Below are positions 21,885-34,234 of a DNA stretch of 64,000 bases, one piece after another; position 1 is the first letter of the stretch, and each line of letters opens with the position of its first letter. Made by a program: the position numbers and the translations under genes. The stretch is from Axinella damicornis. Its lineage: Eukaryota; Porifera; Demospongiae; Axinellida; Axinellidae. The stretch is from NCBI GenBank assembly GCA_963931865.1, contig OZ007505.1, positions 18,253,457-18,317,456 of the forward strand. Reading direction: 5' to 3'. Below the pieces are notes generated by a model. It had not been told where the DNA came from and did no database searches. It was given only the letters and a program-made list of their open reading frames with translations.

Positions 21885-23804
21885 ATAAACATAATATGAG
21901 TCACTCACGTTGATGCTGTTTTTGTATCCTGCTGATATTATTGTTAGCTCACTGAATTAAAAGGGTTCTAGTTATAGAAATTGTGCATGCAAGACACTCA
22001 AGTAATTTGAAATGGTGGTTTTTGCCTATTTTTAGCAAGTTAACTAGGTATGTTGAATAGCTGGCCGAATGGGGGACAAGAATGGCTTGAGCCCACCAAC
22101 TTTCAGTTGCCGTGCACACTTCCATATAGCTAGTGCCTGTGCACTTCAGCTGCCCCACCTTTTGCATGTGTGCACACAAATGCATTTTACTGGTTGCCGT
22201 AATAAAACCGTCACTAAGAAGTTGTACATTGGTGGAGGGAGAGCACACACTCAATGTGGCATAGCCTCATATCCTTGCGACTCGGATGAGGTCACGAGTC
22301 AAACATTACAAAATACCAGCGAAAACAATTTTCACATGTTATTTCTGGACACAAGAAGGTAGCAAGTATGCTAGCTAGCTAATACATGTCTAATACATAC
22401 ATGTCCAGAAGGAAATACGGTACCAGAAAGAATGATAGCATAATAGGCTCAGGCCATGGCTTAGATGGCTAGAACATAAGAGATTCTACTTATCAGATTA
22501 AAATACCCCAGGGACTGCCCTTACGGTCGATTGAGCGAGTGTCATAATTACCAAATCACTCACTGATCTAGCTATTAGCTATCTATGGGCTGGTAAAATA
22601 CCCGCGGGGGACTGCCCTTACGGTCGATTGAGCGAGTGTCATGCATCCTATAGCCATATTATAGCAATCGAGTGGTATATAGCTACATGAGCTAGTATAG
22701 TAATTACGCCACGAGGAGGATTTGCCGTGGCTAGAGAATAGCTGAGTCAATGACGACGTTTCCGCGAATGACGGCCATCGTGTTGTACAAGTACTGTGCA
22801 AAGTGTGCCATGTACTGATATGTGGGGGGGTCTGGAACTACGCCGCCAGGTTTGAGATGCATTTTATAAGATTTTGCATGCATGTAGTAATATTGACATA
22901 GCTACTATAGATAGGTATACATAGATAGATACTTACTACCTCCAGACAATTTACAAAGTCATGTGCACATGTGAAGTATCAACTTGTGGAGTTGTACACG
23001 CATGTTGTGATGAATAGAAGCTGTTCTCGTGCACGGCCCGATCCCTGAATAAGCTTAAGCAACAAGGGAGCTAGCAGGGCTAGACTCTGAATGCATTGCC
23101 AGGCCATGAATAGGTAAAGGAGTGGATATTGCAGGTACTACACACTTTAATTACGCGTAGACAAAGTTCATTGAATGACCCCATTGGGGGAACGTTACAG
23201 CATGTTTACAGTAAACTCTACACAGACAAACAATGAACCAACCATCCGAGGAATACCAGACCTCAGAGAGAGAAGCATGACATGCTGCAGTGCCTTGCCT
23301 CAGCAGGTAACATACAAATAAGGCACACACACTGACTACCATCCTGCTGTTCAGATCTAGAGACCACAAATACTTGCTCTGCATGTTGCCCGTGCAGCTG
23401 ACAGACAACAATCCACAGGATAAAGCCCACACTTGACAGTCAATGTAGCTAGCTAGGACATCGTCGGCGCGCACACATCATCTCATGTAGCAAGAGCTCT
23501 CACCTTTCCTTCCCCCTTTCTTTGTTTGGTAAACCAAACCAATAGACACACAGGTAAAATTTGCACAAGCGTGCACTCTTGATCCAACCTATTCTCCAGG
23601 ACCGTTGCTTCCACTGCCCCTGTTTTTCTCCCGGGGAATATGTGCCCCAAATACATATCATGTGTATAGCATAAGTTAGGTAGGAGTGTTATGTGTATAG
23701 CTGCATGCAATATTCATTGGATCTAGCTCTATTCTATTCCCACTGCAGAAAATAATTCTTTACTGAAACAGAACTGAAAGCAGTCTCTTATAATCGCATC
23801 AGCC
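21885..23804. other. Intergenic between the two receptors
   Basis: No gene found. One direct repeat: GGGACTGCCCTTACGGTCG plus ATTGAGCGAGTGTCAT occurs at 22511-22545 and 22608-22642. The remainder is unique AT-rich sequence with scattered CATGCATG-like words. Confidence 0.6.
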
Positions 23805-26800
23805 ATGCTGCTAGGAAAACTACTACTGGGTGGTGGTGTGTTGGTGATGTTGGTTGCTGTTGCATACGCAGAGACTGCGTTGGAGGTTACGGACATGAGG
23901 CAAGACCGACTGCAGTGTTCAATACCGGTGACAAATCGTCCTACTTGGCTAAGAAATGGAGTCAATCTGCGAATGTCCCCCAACTTCAATGCATCCAGGA
24001 TCATGATTAACGACGGCTCAGCTACAATCACATTCCTACCTGCTTTGCCAGAGGATGAAGGGAGGTATCAGTGCCGAGTAGGATCCGAAACAAGCAGAGA
24101 GATACTATTCCAAGGTACGACGCTAGCTCAGATATGAATAATTGATCAGGTGTAGCTATTAAATGTATACTGCATGGATGGCCTTTGCATTTACGTCCTG
24201 TATAATTATTTATGCCGCTATGTCACATGAATTTAATATTTACATTTGTTTCACTCTCTCCAGTACCTCCTTATGCCCCACAAAAGTTCCTACACGCTTG
24301 TCATGGTCTTGGAACAAACTTTACCCTACCATGTGGTGTTATAATTGGTGACATTTCAAGACAGATCCATCACCGCGTCCAATGGCTGCTCTACATGGTC
24401 CCACCGGCACCTGGCGCTGTCCATACACGGCTGTTCCTCTATGATTCCAGTCAAGATGACGATTCCACAATGGAGTTTGATGGAATGTACCAGTTCAACC
24501 CCTCAAACCAAAATTTTTCACTACATGTCACGGATTTTGTCGTGGACACAGGATCACTTCAACAACATGTTGTCTACTATGAGTGCACAGTGACTACCTA
24601 TATACGGGGTTCTAGCTTCTTAGGGACTGCAACAACAAACGTCACATTTGAATTCGGTATGTACTTGCAACATTAGCATTTGGTCTAGTAGTATCTCATT
24701 TGCATCTAGCGATAGGTTTAATCGCTTCTCTTATTCTGACTGCAGAAAGTGCAACAATCCTCACTCCTCCTCCTCCACTCCTTGTGGCCCATCCTGGGGA
24801 GAATGCCACCATTCAATTCACGTTCGGTGGATTCCCAAACCCAACAGTTGAATGGAAGCTGGGTAACAAAATACTAAGTGGACCAAAATATACAACAGAC
24901 CTGCAGCATATTGGTGACTCTGACAATGTGACACGAGCACGGCTGACTGTTGTTGGCCTGGATGAGAGAGACACTGGACTTTTGACAGCTGCAGTGCAAT
25001 ATTGCATGTTCAGTATTACGACCTCCACAGAGATCGTGACCATCTGTAAGTAGACAGCTTTACCTCATTCTGTGATACAGAGGTTTGCATAAAGCTTGCA
25101 ACAAGCCCTGCTTACTGCAGTGCTGAGACTAGAAAACCACAAGTCCCACCACCCTGTGCCATTACCCTGCACCTAGCTGTAATAATTATGTCACTACGTA
25201 CACAGGGTGGGACTTGTGTCTCAGCAGTGCTCAGCAGTGTTTGTTGCAAACCTCTGTAGCATAATAATCCATTACTCTGGTAGCATAGTTCCCAATGTAC
25301 CCAAGTTCTAATGAATGTGAATACACTTTCTAAGTGGTCCCCTCTTTGGGAGGTGAGTATTGGGAGATACCCCAGGGTCCCCCCCACTGCACTGGCTAGC
25401 ATTGACTCACTTCCTGCTGAGCACTGTTATGGGTCTCAGTGTAAACTGCAAGGTTAATAGTTTTGGCACTCTGTGTGTGTTCCCTCCCCCCCCCCCCCCC
25501 CCCCCCCCCCTTTTCTCCCTTACATGTATGGTTGAGATTAATCAAGCGTCCATCAAGAAAACACATGTACATAACTACCCCCTCCCCTCCTGCAAGATGA
25601 AGTACTTTGTCCCTCAATGGATCTCACCACATGCAGCTCAAATCACGGAGGTCGCAGTTCTCAACGGCACTTCTAATGACACACAATGTGGAACGCAAGA
25701 CCTAAACTTGGCATTCTGCCTCCCCGTACGCATCCCTGTGGACTCTCTACAACTGAAAGTGAACTTTACTGAAGTGTTGGATCCCGGTGGCAGTCCTAGG
25801 AGGGGAAGGTTCATGGTACGAACCTACCCGGCACAAACCATCTATAATGCAACTCAAGTCAGGTTCCCCATTCCTGAAAACGTGTCTCAAGCAGTCGAGG
25901 GTTACCCCCGGTTTAGGTTGCAGGCAAAGCTCATTGTTAACGGAACTGAAGGACAGATATGGAGTGAATTCAGTCCAACCATCCAGACACACTGTAAGTT
26001 GTATATAGTATGTATGTGTTCAAAACCCAACAGCATTGCCAACACACTACGTGTTATAACTAGAGGTGTTCATAGAACACATACCCCGCGCTGAACGTCA
26101 GGATGCAGCTACAATCGACGTGACATCTCTGCCGATGCGCATCGAACAGGGCGGCTATCGTGTGTATGCTGTGTTCGTGTATGCATATCCAAGGTGTGGG
26201 AGTGACCGCTTACCGTATATACTATTGTGAAGCTGAAGAGGTGGGGCCAAATGTTACGAATAATAGGAAATAGCTGGAAAAAACAGCCGAAACAATAGCC
26301 ATGATGTCTGTGAAGTACATACATCGTGAGAAAACACTGTTTCCTAGCGGCCATCTCGAAGCATGAAGTTTCCAAATGCACTGTTCTTGATGGGACTCTG
26401 TGGTCACGAAGAGGTGGAGCCAATGTTATAAATAGTTATGAAAAGTAGGAAATAGCCGAAATACAGTGAAACGGAGCGCCTTGACTTCAGTCAGGTACAC
26501 ATAGAGCAGTTTTTTGCTATTTGCTATTGTTTGACTCCATTTCGATGGTTTATGAGGGTCTATGTGGGGAGATTTCAATTTTCTTCGCCTGACTGACGAC
26601 TGACTGACAGACGACTGACGGACAAAACCGATTGCTTAACCCCGCTTCGCGCATGCGCGTGCGGGGTAACTATTGCCCGCAGTGCAGTCCACAGATAACT
26701 TTCATCAAAAGACCTAAGAGTCACAGACAGAAAATTCCCTTATCATAGTGTGTGTTTGCATTATCATAATTGGACATGCTGCACATAGCAGCGAATGAGC

Positions 26801-28649
26801 TATATTTAAACTTGCAGTTGTTATTGTCTTGCATAGGTATGTCCACGACAGAGAAGGTGACCTTGCGACTTGGGGTCCAGTTTAATGGAGGGACTTGCTT
26901 TTCAGTGGTGAGTTGGCACTTCCCCCCCCCCCCCCCCCCCCCCCCCCCATTCCCAAGTGGAAAGAAAAACAACTTAGCTGACTTAAGCTTAGCACTACAT
27001 TCTGATGACTATGTTTAGAATAATTATGGCTATATTTGGGATTTCTGGTTAAGTTGTTGAATCAGCCAATAAACAATTAGCTCCTACAAGACCGTAAGTG
27101 CTCTAAATTTGCGTAACCAAAATAATAACTATTTTTCCAGACAACGCAACATTAGAAAATATGTTGCAGAAAAATCGCTAAACGTGACGCACAATTAGAA
27201 ATTGTCCCAAGAGCGCGTGTGCGAGCTCGAGTGCTATGGCTGCTAAGATTACCTGTACAGCCTTCTTTACACGTACAGAAGGACCTCTGCCGTTTCGTTG
27301 GACTTCAAGTGCGGAGCAACTCCGAGTGGGATTGCGGAAACCTTGAAAGGTAGTAGAGCCCATTGATTTTACAAGTAATGACAGCGAACATTCGAAGGCT
27401 CCACCATGCCAGATGACATCGCCGCTTTTCTACAGCTTCTGCTTGCACTTTTCACACCCGCGATTGCACCCATTGCAAGCCAGCCACAGAACACTTCGTG
27501 GAGCGACGCAACAATAGAATAAAAAGTTCGACGCAAAATTAGAAATTACTGTTTTGGAATCATCAATTTTGACGCAGAATTAGAGTGGCGCAAATTTAGA
27601 GCGCTTACGGTACATGATCTTTGGGTTTTAAGACTTCAGTGAAGACCGAGCAACATATGGTGATGGAGCATTCCTATGCAGAATAGAACTATCTATCTAT
27701 ATATCTATCTATCTATCTATCCATCTGTTTGTCTATCTATCTACTTATCTATCTATCTATCTATTGGACTATTGATCTATGAATTTCACACTGATAATGA
27801 CTGAAGCATTCAGTTGAAACATTGTCAAAAAAACGTTTTCCGATCTTAAGTTGGTACCAGAGAACCTATTCCGTCTATCTTTCATCTGCCACCTATATTC
27901 TTCCCTTTAGAGAGGAAATAGCAGGCTCCTGAATGAATTCTCAGCAGCCATTCAGGAGCAGTTTCACCACCACTGCACCTTCCAGTGTGAGCGCCTGACA
28001 GTGAAGCATCCCAGTCTTGTATGCCCATCCAATACGCTTGGAACATTCAGCGCAGTTGTGTCAGCGTATGCGGCAAGAGCTCTAGTACAGCAGTTCTATG
28101 AGCTAGTGGAAACAGAGCGTGTGACAGTTGCTCCAGCCAATGGTACTTCTGGGACGCTGTGTATTGCCTGCATCCCAGCCAATGGACTGAGTGTGCTGCT
28201 GATCTGTGTGCTGGGGATGACAGGGATTGTGGTTTTCCTGGTGGTTCTGATGGCCATTCTTGTTGCAGTCGCGATTAAGAAAAGGTAAAAGGAATTGCAG
28301 TGAATATACTCTGATCGGTCCAGAATAGTTGGGATAGCAATTATGTGAAAATGTGATGTTCTGATTGGCTACATAGCCAACATTTGCAGTTACCAAACCG
28401 CAAATTTTCTATGTATTCACATCATGGAACTGATGTTCTCAAATAGAGTAGCTGCCCAGTTGCAGTGAGTGTCATGAGTGAATTGCATGCCTTGTCGTGG
28501 TCTTCAGTGGCTCAACATGCCCTTACAATAGTTGCATTCCCCTTCAGAACCATCAGTCATTCCTCACTCTTGATCTTGCGAGGTGTGCCATTATCAGATG
28601 TAGTGTGTGCAACTGGCACTTGTTCATAATCCCAGAGCACCTTACTACT

Positions 28650-28690
<41 letters not shown>

Positions 28691-29196
28691 GTGGACACCC
28701 TTGGAACTCAAAAATATGATTATGATTAGCAAGGCGACCTCGTTTCAAGGGGAAGTAAACAGACTAATTCATTGGTGTGCCTTAATGCGCTGTATGTTAT
28801 AGTTTTATAGTTACAGTACAGTTATGGCAATAAACAGGCCAAGTCAGAAGGTAGCACCCTGATTTGTTTACATTGCCATGAATCCTTGACAACTGTGCAT
28901 ATATATCAATTGGAGTTGCAGTTACACCCATGATTTTGCATGCATGAACAACTAGAGTGTATTCGTGGGATGCCAGTACTAGTGCAGTCAATGATGCCAA
29001 ATGCAAATTAGAAATGCAAATTTGAAATGGGTGGACCCAGTTAACAGACCAATAATAGGAAGCAGTTGAATTAACAGCAAAAAGAACTTGTAACAGGTAC
29101 AGAAACGTCCCAATACGATTATGTGGATTGTTTGCGTTGAGTACAATGTCTGTAAAGTGTAAACATCTCTCCTGCTTGAAGCATTTTTTTGTCGAC

Positions 29197-29245
<49 letters not shown>

Positions 29246-32200
29246 CACAGACACCAAAACACGAAGGCATTGCTTTACCCATGCTGTGCATGCACGTGCG
29301 GGGTAAATAAACCATTCAGCAGCCTCCACCTCATAGCATAACCTGTTCCTATAGTAAATCCATAGCAAGGGGATGTTAGATTTTCCCTCATCATCATCTA
29401 GTTTCTCCCTCTTGTATTTCACTTGCTTAGGTCTACTGTACAACTAATCACGGGGACGGGCGTATGAGTAGCATGTTTCTGCTCAGCCAGGTGGTATATC
29501 AGTACCACACAGCGAGAAGCAAACCAGACTATAACCTGTCTGTAACTTCTCACAAACAAGTACAAATACAGGTTGTACATACCAGGTGTTTGTCAGTGAT
29601 GCCTGTTGATTTGTATGGCTACTGTGGATCTGACAGAGAGTTGTGTACTATGTACCTACTGTATCTGTACCATATGCACTCACTTTCAACAGACACAACA
29701 ACATTAAGTCTGGAAAATTTGCGCTCAGTTCAATGCCGAATGTGGATGACAGTGACAGACCACCCACTCCCCTCCCTCAACCAAGTGCAACCCCTCCCAC
29801 ATGTCCCAAAATGCTGGTAACGACATTTGGCTCAACAAAGTCTGTTGACATCTGCTGTCCAGAGTGCACGCAGAGTACCACACCCCTTGCTGTCTATCCA
29901 TCTGTCTCCCCCGGCTATGTCACACACACACACCCAACTTCCCCCCCTTATACCATAGCTACCCTGGCTCGCCCAGAACTTGCCCACTTCCTTTTCCCTC
30001 CTAAGTGTGTTGGCAAAAACTCAGGTGTGTTGGCTAAAGCAAGTATTCGTGGTAACCACTGTGCAAACTGTGGCGTCTCACTTGGATCAATGTCGGATTC
30101 TCGTATTGTAAGGCCGGGCTATATTCCATACGGTAGCCACAGGTCAACTGGTGAACTGCAATCCAGCAATCCCGCTGTCCCACACCGCTCACCTGCCGGC
30201 CACAAGTGCCTAGAACCAGCAGGAGACAGCCAAAATGGAAGTTGCCCAGGTCGTGATCAGCCTTATTCAAATTCACCCAATGAAAGATACCGACATGCTT
30301 CGATGCCACTCGACGATCATACTGCTGGCAAAGAAAAATCATTGAGGATGCCGTGTAAGTGCAGGAAGCAGTTCAGTATGCATTCACTGGACCTCCGGAC
30401 AAGCCGTGAATCTTGCAACACATTCCCTTCAACCTCAGCCCAAATGCAAGCAAACGAACAGGGATGCATTGTACAAGACGTGAAAACGTCTGGTGAAATC
30501 ACACGCTGTGGTCCAACAAAGTGCAAAGGAATGCAAGATGGGTACATTGTGTCAGGTGATTCATCCCGACCTAAAAGATCTGACAGCAGTAAGGCTGCAA
30601 TACCACACTGCCCAGACGGCTACTTGACTCACTACCCACCGAGTAGCGGACAGGTGGGCCGCATGGCCAGTGAGAAACACCTCCAGTCACACCATAAGAG
30701 AAATGGATATGTGAGACAAACAAAACCAGTTGGCCACCGCCAAACACAAGCGTTTGCTAGGGACAGCTGTGTACCAAAACCTACTACCTTCTCTTGTAGC
30801 CGTGATGCTTCCAAATGTGCTGCCACTCTCACAGCGCCTCAGCACAGTGCAGACTGTGGGCTCCGATCCTACTCCCCCCAGCAGGTGGTCCAGCTGCCTG
30901 ACAATGTTGTCGAAGGCAATGGAGAACCATTCAGGACTCAACTGTGGTTGCTAGGAGATGAAAGGGATGGAGATTGTGATCTTTCACAGTAAGAACTATG
31001 AGTCCAGAAATGCACGTAACAGTCAAGCTCTCATTTAATTGTCTTCATGCTTATTATCCCTGAGATACGAACCTCCTTTGTCGGAGATTCCACAGAAAAT
31101 ATGAATTTAGTGATGGCCTGTCATGCACCACCTCTTGGACAACCAATAGCTAAGAAACAAGGGGAAATTCCATTACCTATCCTCACTTAGGGATCAGATG
31201 GGTAAATGACATTTGCCCGCGGTACATGAATTGTTTTGTATAGTACGTAATCTGCATGCTTCCACTGTTCTAATTGCAGGCCTTCCTCCAGCTGTACGAG
31301 CAAACACACCTGCCTGCACCATAATAGTATTCCCGCTGAAGACAGTGGTTATTCAAGTGACAGAACTAGTGTCAGGGCTTCATTTATATCCAACAACGTC
31401 GACAATCGTGAAGCCAGTGAAAGCCCCGAATTTCTTTACTACGGACGTGAGCTGCACACTCAGTCACCTGAAAGGGCTTGCATGAAGAGCCACCTTCCTG
31501 GCCAGACAGAGCCTGCTTTGACACACCGAGTTGCTGCAGCTGATTCACCATTTTGTTACCTTTGTACCATTCCAGGATGTCAATTTCCTATGTCGACTTC
31601 AACTGATCATGAGGACCCTGACTTGCCTACTCTCTTCCCAGTAGACAGCACGCTAGATATCAATGCAGCTGCTACTACTGACAGCTCTGTACCATTTATG
31701 GACCCTCTTGACGTCATACACTGCACTAGCGATGGCGGAGTGTATTACAATCCAGTTCATGACATCACAGTCAGGATTCCAGAGGGTGCCATTTCAAAAG
31801 GAGCCTCAGTCGCAATTGAAATTGGTGTAGCTCTTTATGGACCTTTTCAATTCCCTGATGATACCAAACCCGTGTCACCCATTGTCTGGCTGTGTGTGCA
31901 GCAGGGCCAAGGAGAGCTCGAGCACTACCAATTTCTCAAGCCAGTTGAAGTTGTCCTACCCCACTATCTCCATGTCACAACTGAAGACGATTCCACTCTC
32001 CTTCACTTCCTGAAGGCTGGCCACCACATGAACAAACGTGAACAGTATCAATTTCAGTTAGCCGGTGGCAAAGTGTGTTTTCCCGTCCAGAAGACCTATG
32101 GCACACTGTCAACTTACCACTTCTGCTTCCTCTGCATTGCTTCACGAACTGTTAGCCAAGAACGCACTGCCAAAGCAAACTTCTGTCTGATCAGCGTCAT

Positions 32201-33723
32201 ACCCGACCCCATCAGTGAACCATCATGGACCATCTACTTCTGTGTCTGCTACTTTCTACAGACGTGTGTGGAGGTTTGTATAAAGTTCCATTTGCATGGT
32301 AATACAGTAGTGGAGAATACAGGAAAATACCTGTCTGTGTGGATTATAATTCTGATCAACAAGGAAACGATAGGGAATGAAAGATGTGTCTACTACTGAA
32401 CATGTTGGATCCCTAAGTTAGCACTTTTGCACTAATACTAAAGGTATAATTTCTCCCTCCATCCTTTAGGCAGTATTGAGGCAATTCCCAGATGGTGTCA
32501 GAATACGGAAAAAGACATTCAGGTTTTCCGTTCCACTCCAGGATGCAAAGATAGTGATTGATTATGAGAGAAAACTGAAGGGTGGATGGATTCTAACCAG
32601 CCAGCATGGTACAAAGGTTTGTATAGCCTAAAGCTGATGGTACTGTCTGGTTTGATTGGATGCCACATTTAGAGCAAGCTGTTATGTAATGTCTTCCATT
32701 CAGATCTCCGCAAGTGAGGTTGACTTTTGGAGTATAGACCCAGAGGAACTTCAACTACGGCATGATGAAAAGCTTTACCCTCCACGGTTTGAAGTAAGGG
32801 TGGGAGGAGATGTGGCTACTGAGGATACCTTCGCTCTGATTTGCTTCAGAGGAGTTGTTGAAGATCTGGATACGGAACTGGAATTGCGTGTATACCGACA
32901 ATCCCTTCAGCTAATGAGTTCAGGTCGTTTCAGCATGTACGTGTTGTAATTGCAATGTTTTCACTGGCACTCTTCATTCTTTGGTTTAGAGTATGGACTT
33001 GTGCAACCACTTCGTGCTGCCTCGATGCCTGCCCTTGGATATCCAAGTTCTGTACACGGAACTACTACCTCCCTATTCCCCACAAGAATGCTGGTATGTT
33101 GACCGAACATCGCATTTTGACTTTAGTCTTGTAGCTCACATGTGTTCAATGATTATTTGTCACAGGTGGATAATACTCATGGTGAATGGCCCATGATGCC
33201 CCTTGGTAGGACAGAAATGTTCTGAAGATGAGGCAGTACAATGAAATGTACATGAAGTGATATTTTCTTTTGATCCAATCCAGAATGCCCTACAGACCAA
33301 GAGCTGGAGGGAGTGACCAATGACGTCCTAGGAAAGCTCGGCCATGACTGGATTAAGCTTCAGCATTTCCTCCAAGTCCCTGACCATGTGATGGTGGAGA
33401 TTGATTCGGAGCCTACGGTTCATCGGAGAATGGTTCGAATGTTAAAGGAGTGGAGAAACCACAGTGGAGATGAGTCGAAAGCAGAACTAGCCAAGTGCCT
33501 CAAAGCTTCTGACAAACGTTTGGAAACAACATCAAAAAGCTTGCTCTCGGATGAGTACAGAATGTTGACACCACCCAGTTCAAGGTCTGGGTCTGGGTCA
33601 GTAAGTAGCTCTAGCACATCTACCAGCTCCTTGGGGAGGAGAATGCGACCAACTGACGACACTCCCCTGTCCCGCAAGAACGCTAGGAGGGAATATCGTA
33701 ACTCAGAAAGTGCTACCATCTAA
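23805..33723 (+). CDS. Ig-containing receptor with ZU5-UPA-death-domain tail (receptor B)
   Basis: Exons: 23805-24114, 24264-24656, 24746-25045, 25637-25993, 26837-26907, 27911-28284, 29693-30988, 31280-32273, 32470-32616, 32704 to about 32938, 32990-33093, 33166-33205, 33284-33723. All junctions are in phase except the one after the tenth exon. Signal peptide (LLLGGGVLVMLVAVAYA); Ig domain in exon 1 (CSIPVTNRPTWLRNG to DEGRYQCRV); two further Ig-like modules in exons 2-3; membrane-proximal region; TM helix in exon 6 (LSVLLICVLGMTGIVVFLVV) followed by IKKR; a 430-residue Cys/Ser/Pro-rich cytoplasmic exon; then ZU5, UPA-like region and death domain almost identical to receptor A. Layout is UNC5-like (Ig outside, ZU5-UPA-DD inside) but thrombospondin repeats are not seen. 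The donor after exon ten is changed relative to receptor A (see findings). Confidence 0.82.
26088..26668. repeat. Interspersed repeat with TACCCCGC-type ends (intron of receptor B)
   Basis: Starts near CATACCCCGCGCTGAACG and ends GCGCATGCGCGTGCGGGGTA, with a GACTGACTGACAGACGAC tract before the end. The same terminal arrangement (GACAGACA tract, then GCATGCACGTGCGGGGTAA) recurs at 29195-29307. Non-coding. Confidence 0.55.
27091..27611. mobile_element. MITE with about 23-bp inverted ends (intron of receptor B)
   Basis: Left end CCGTAAGTGCTCTAAATTTG (27092 on) and right end, inverted, CGCAAATTTAGAGCGCTTACGG differ at one base. Repeated inner words such as GACGCA(C)AATTAGAAATT appear near both ends as subterminal repeats. 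A TA follows the right end. No transposase. Confidence 0.75.
27690..27770. repeat. (TATC)n microsatellite
   Basis: TATC repeats with a few interruptions, immediately upstream of the exon encoding the TM helix of receptor B. Confidence 0.9.
29195..29307. repeat. (GACA)n tract plus GCGGGGTAA repeat end
   Basis: GACAGACAGACA array followed by GCATGCACGTGCGGGGTAA; shares its end with the repeat at 26088-26668. In the intron before exon 7 of receptor B. Confidence 0.7.
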
Positions 33724-34234
33724 GATAAACTATGACAAAGAAACTGCATGAACACCAATCAACTTAGTTCTTTCATTCTAATAATTATAACACACATTCC
33801 TTACATTCCAATAGCACACAATTTTGCCTTAACCCTCCTCTGATTCTGTAAGCTCACCATATGTGACTTGACTGATTCTGATTGGCTACCCTATTAGCTG
33901 TACTTTTGTCACCTGTCAAGAAGCATCGTAAAAGAAAGTTAATAACGGAAAGCATTGCGAAAAATGAGGACCCTCCCATTTAATGTAGACTGATCACTTG
34001 TAATAAGCCATGAAGCAGACAACACTACATATTCTAATGTCAGATATAGTACCAATACATGCAGTAACCCAAGTGGCCTCATTCCCAGGCAAACGCGGAG
34101 TGGAGCATGCCTGGGAATGAGGCTATAGTATACGACACTTGTTGGTAGAGAAACGCTTGTTCAACATTGGGCAATACACCAGAATGTCTGTGCATGTTTA
34201 ACTTACATTTGCATGATGTAATGTTCATACATAA
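33724..34234. other. Convergent 3' intergenic spacer
   Basis: The plus-strand receptor B and minus-strand TUBGCP2 genes end here tail to tail. It contains a hairpin at 34075-34126 (CCTCATTCCCAGGC with CCTGGGAATGAGGCTA). Nothing else seen. Confidence 0.7.

Noticed and set aside
28497..28802. Open frame with a long Gly run near 28651-28689
   Set aside because: The Gly run is the poly-G homopolymer in an intron of receptor B, not a coding glycine tract.
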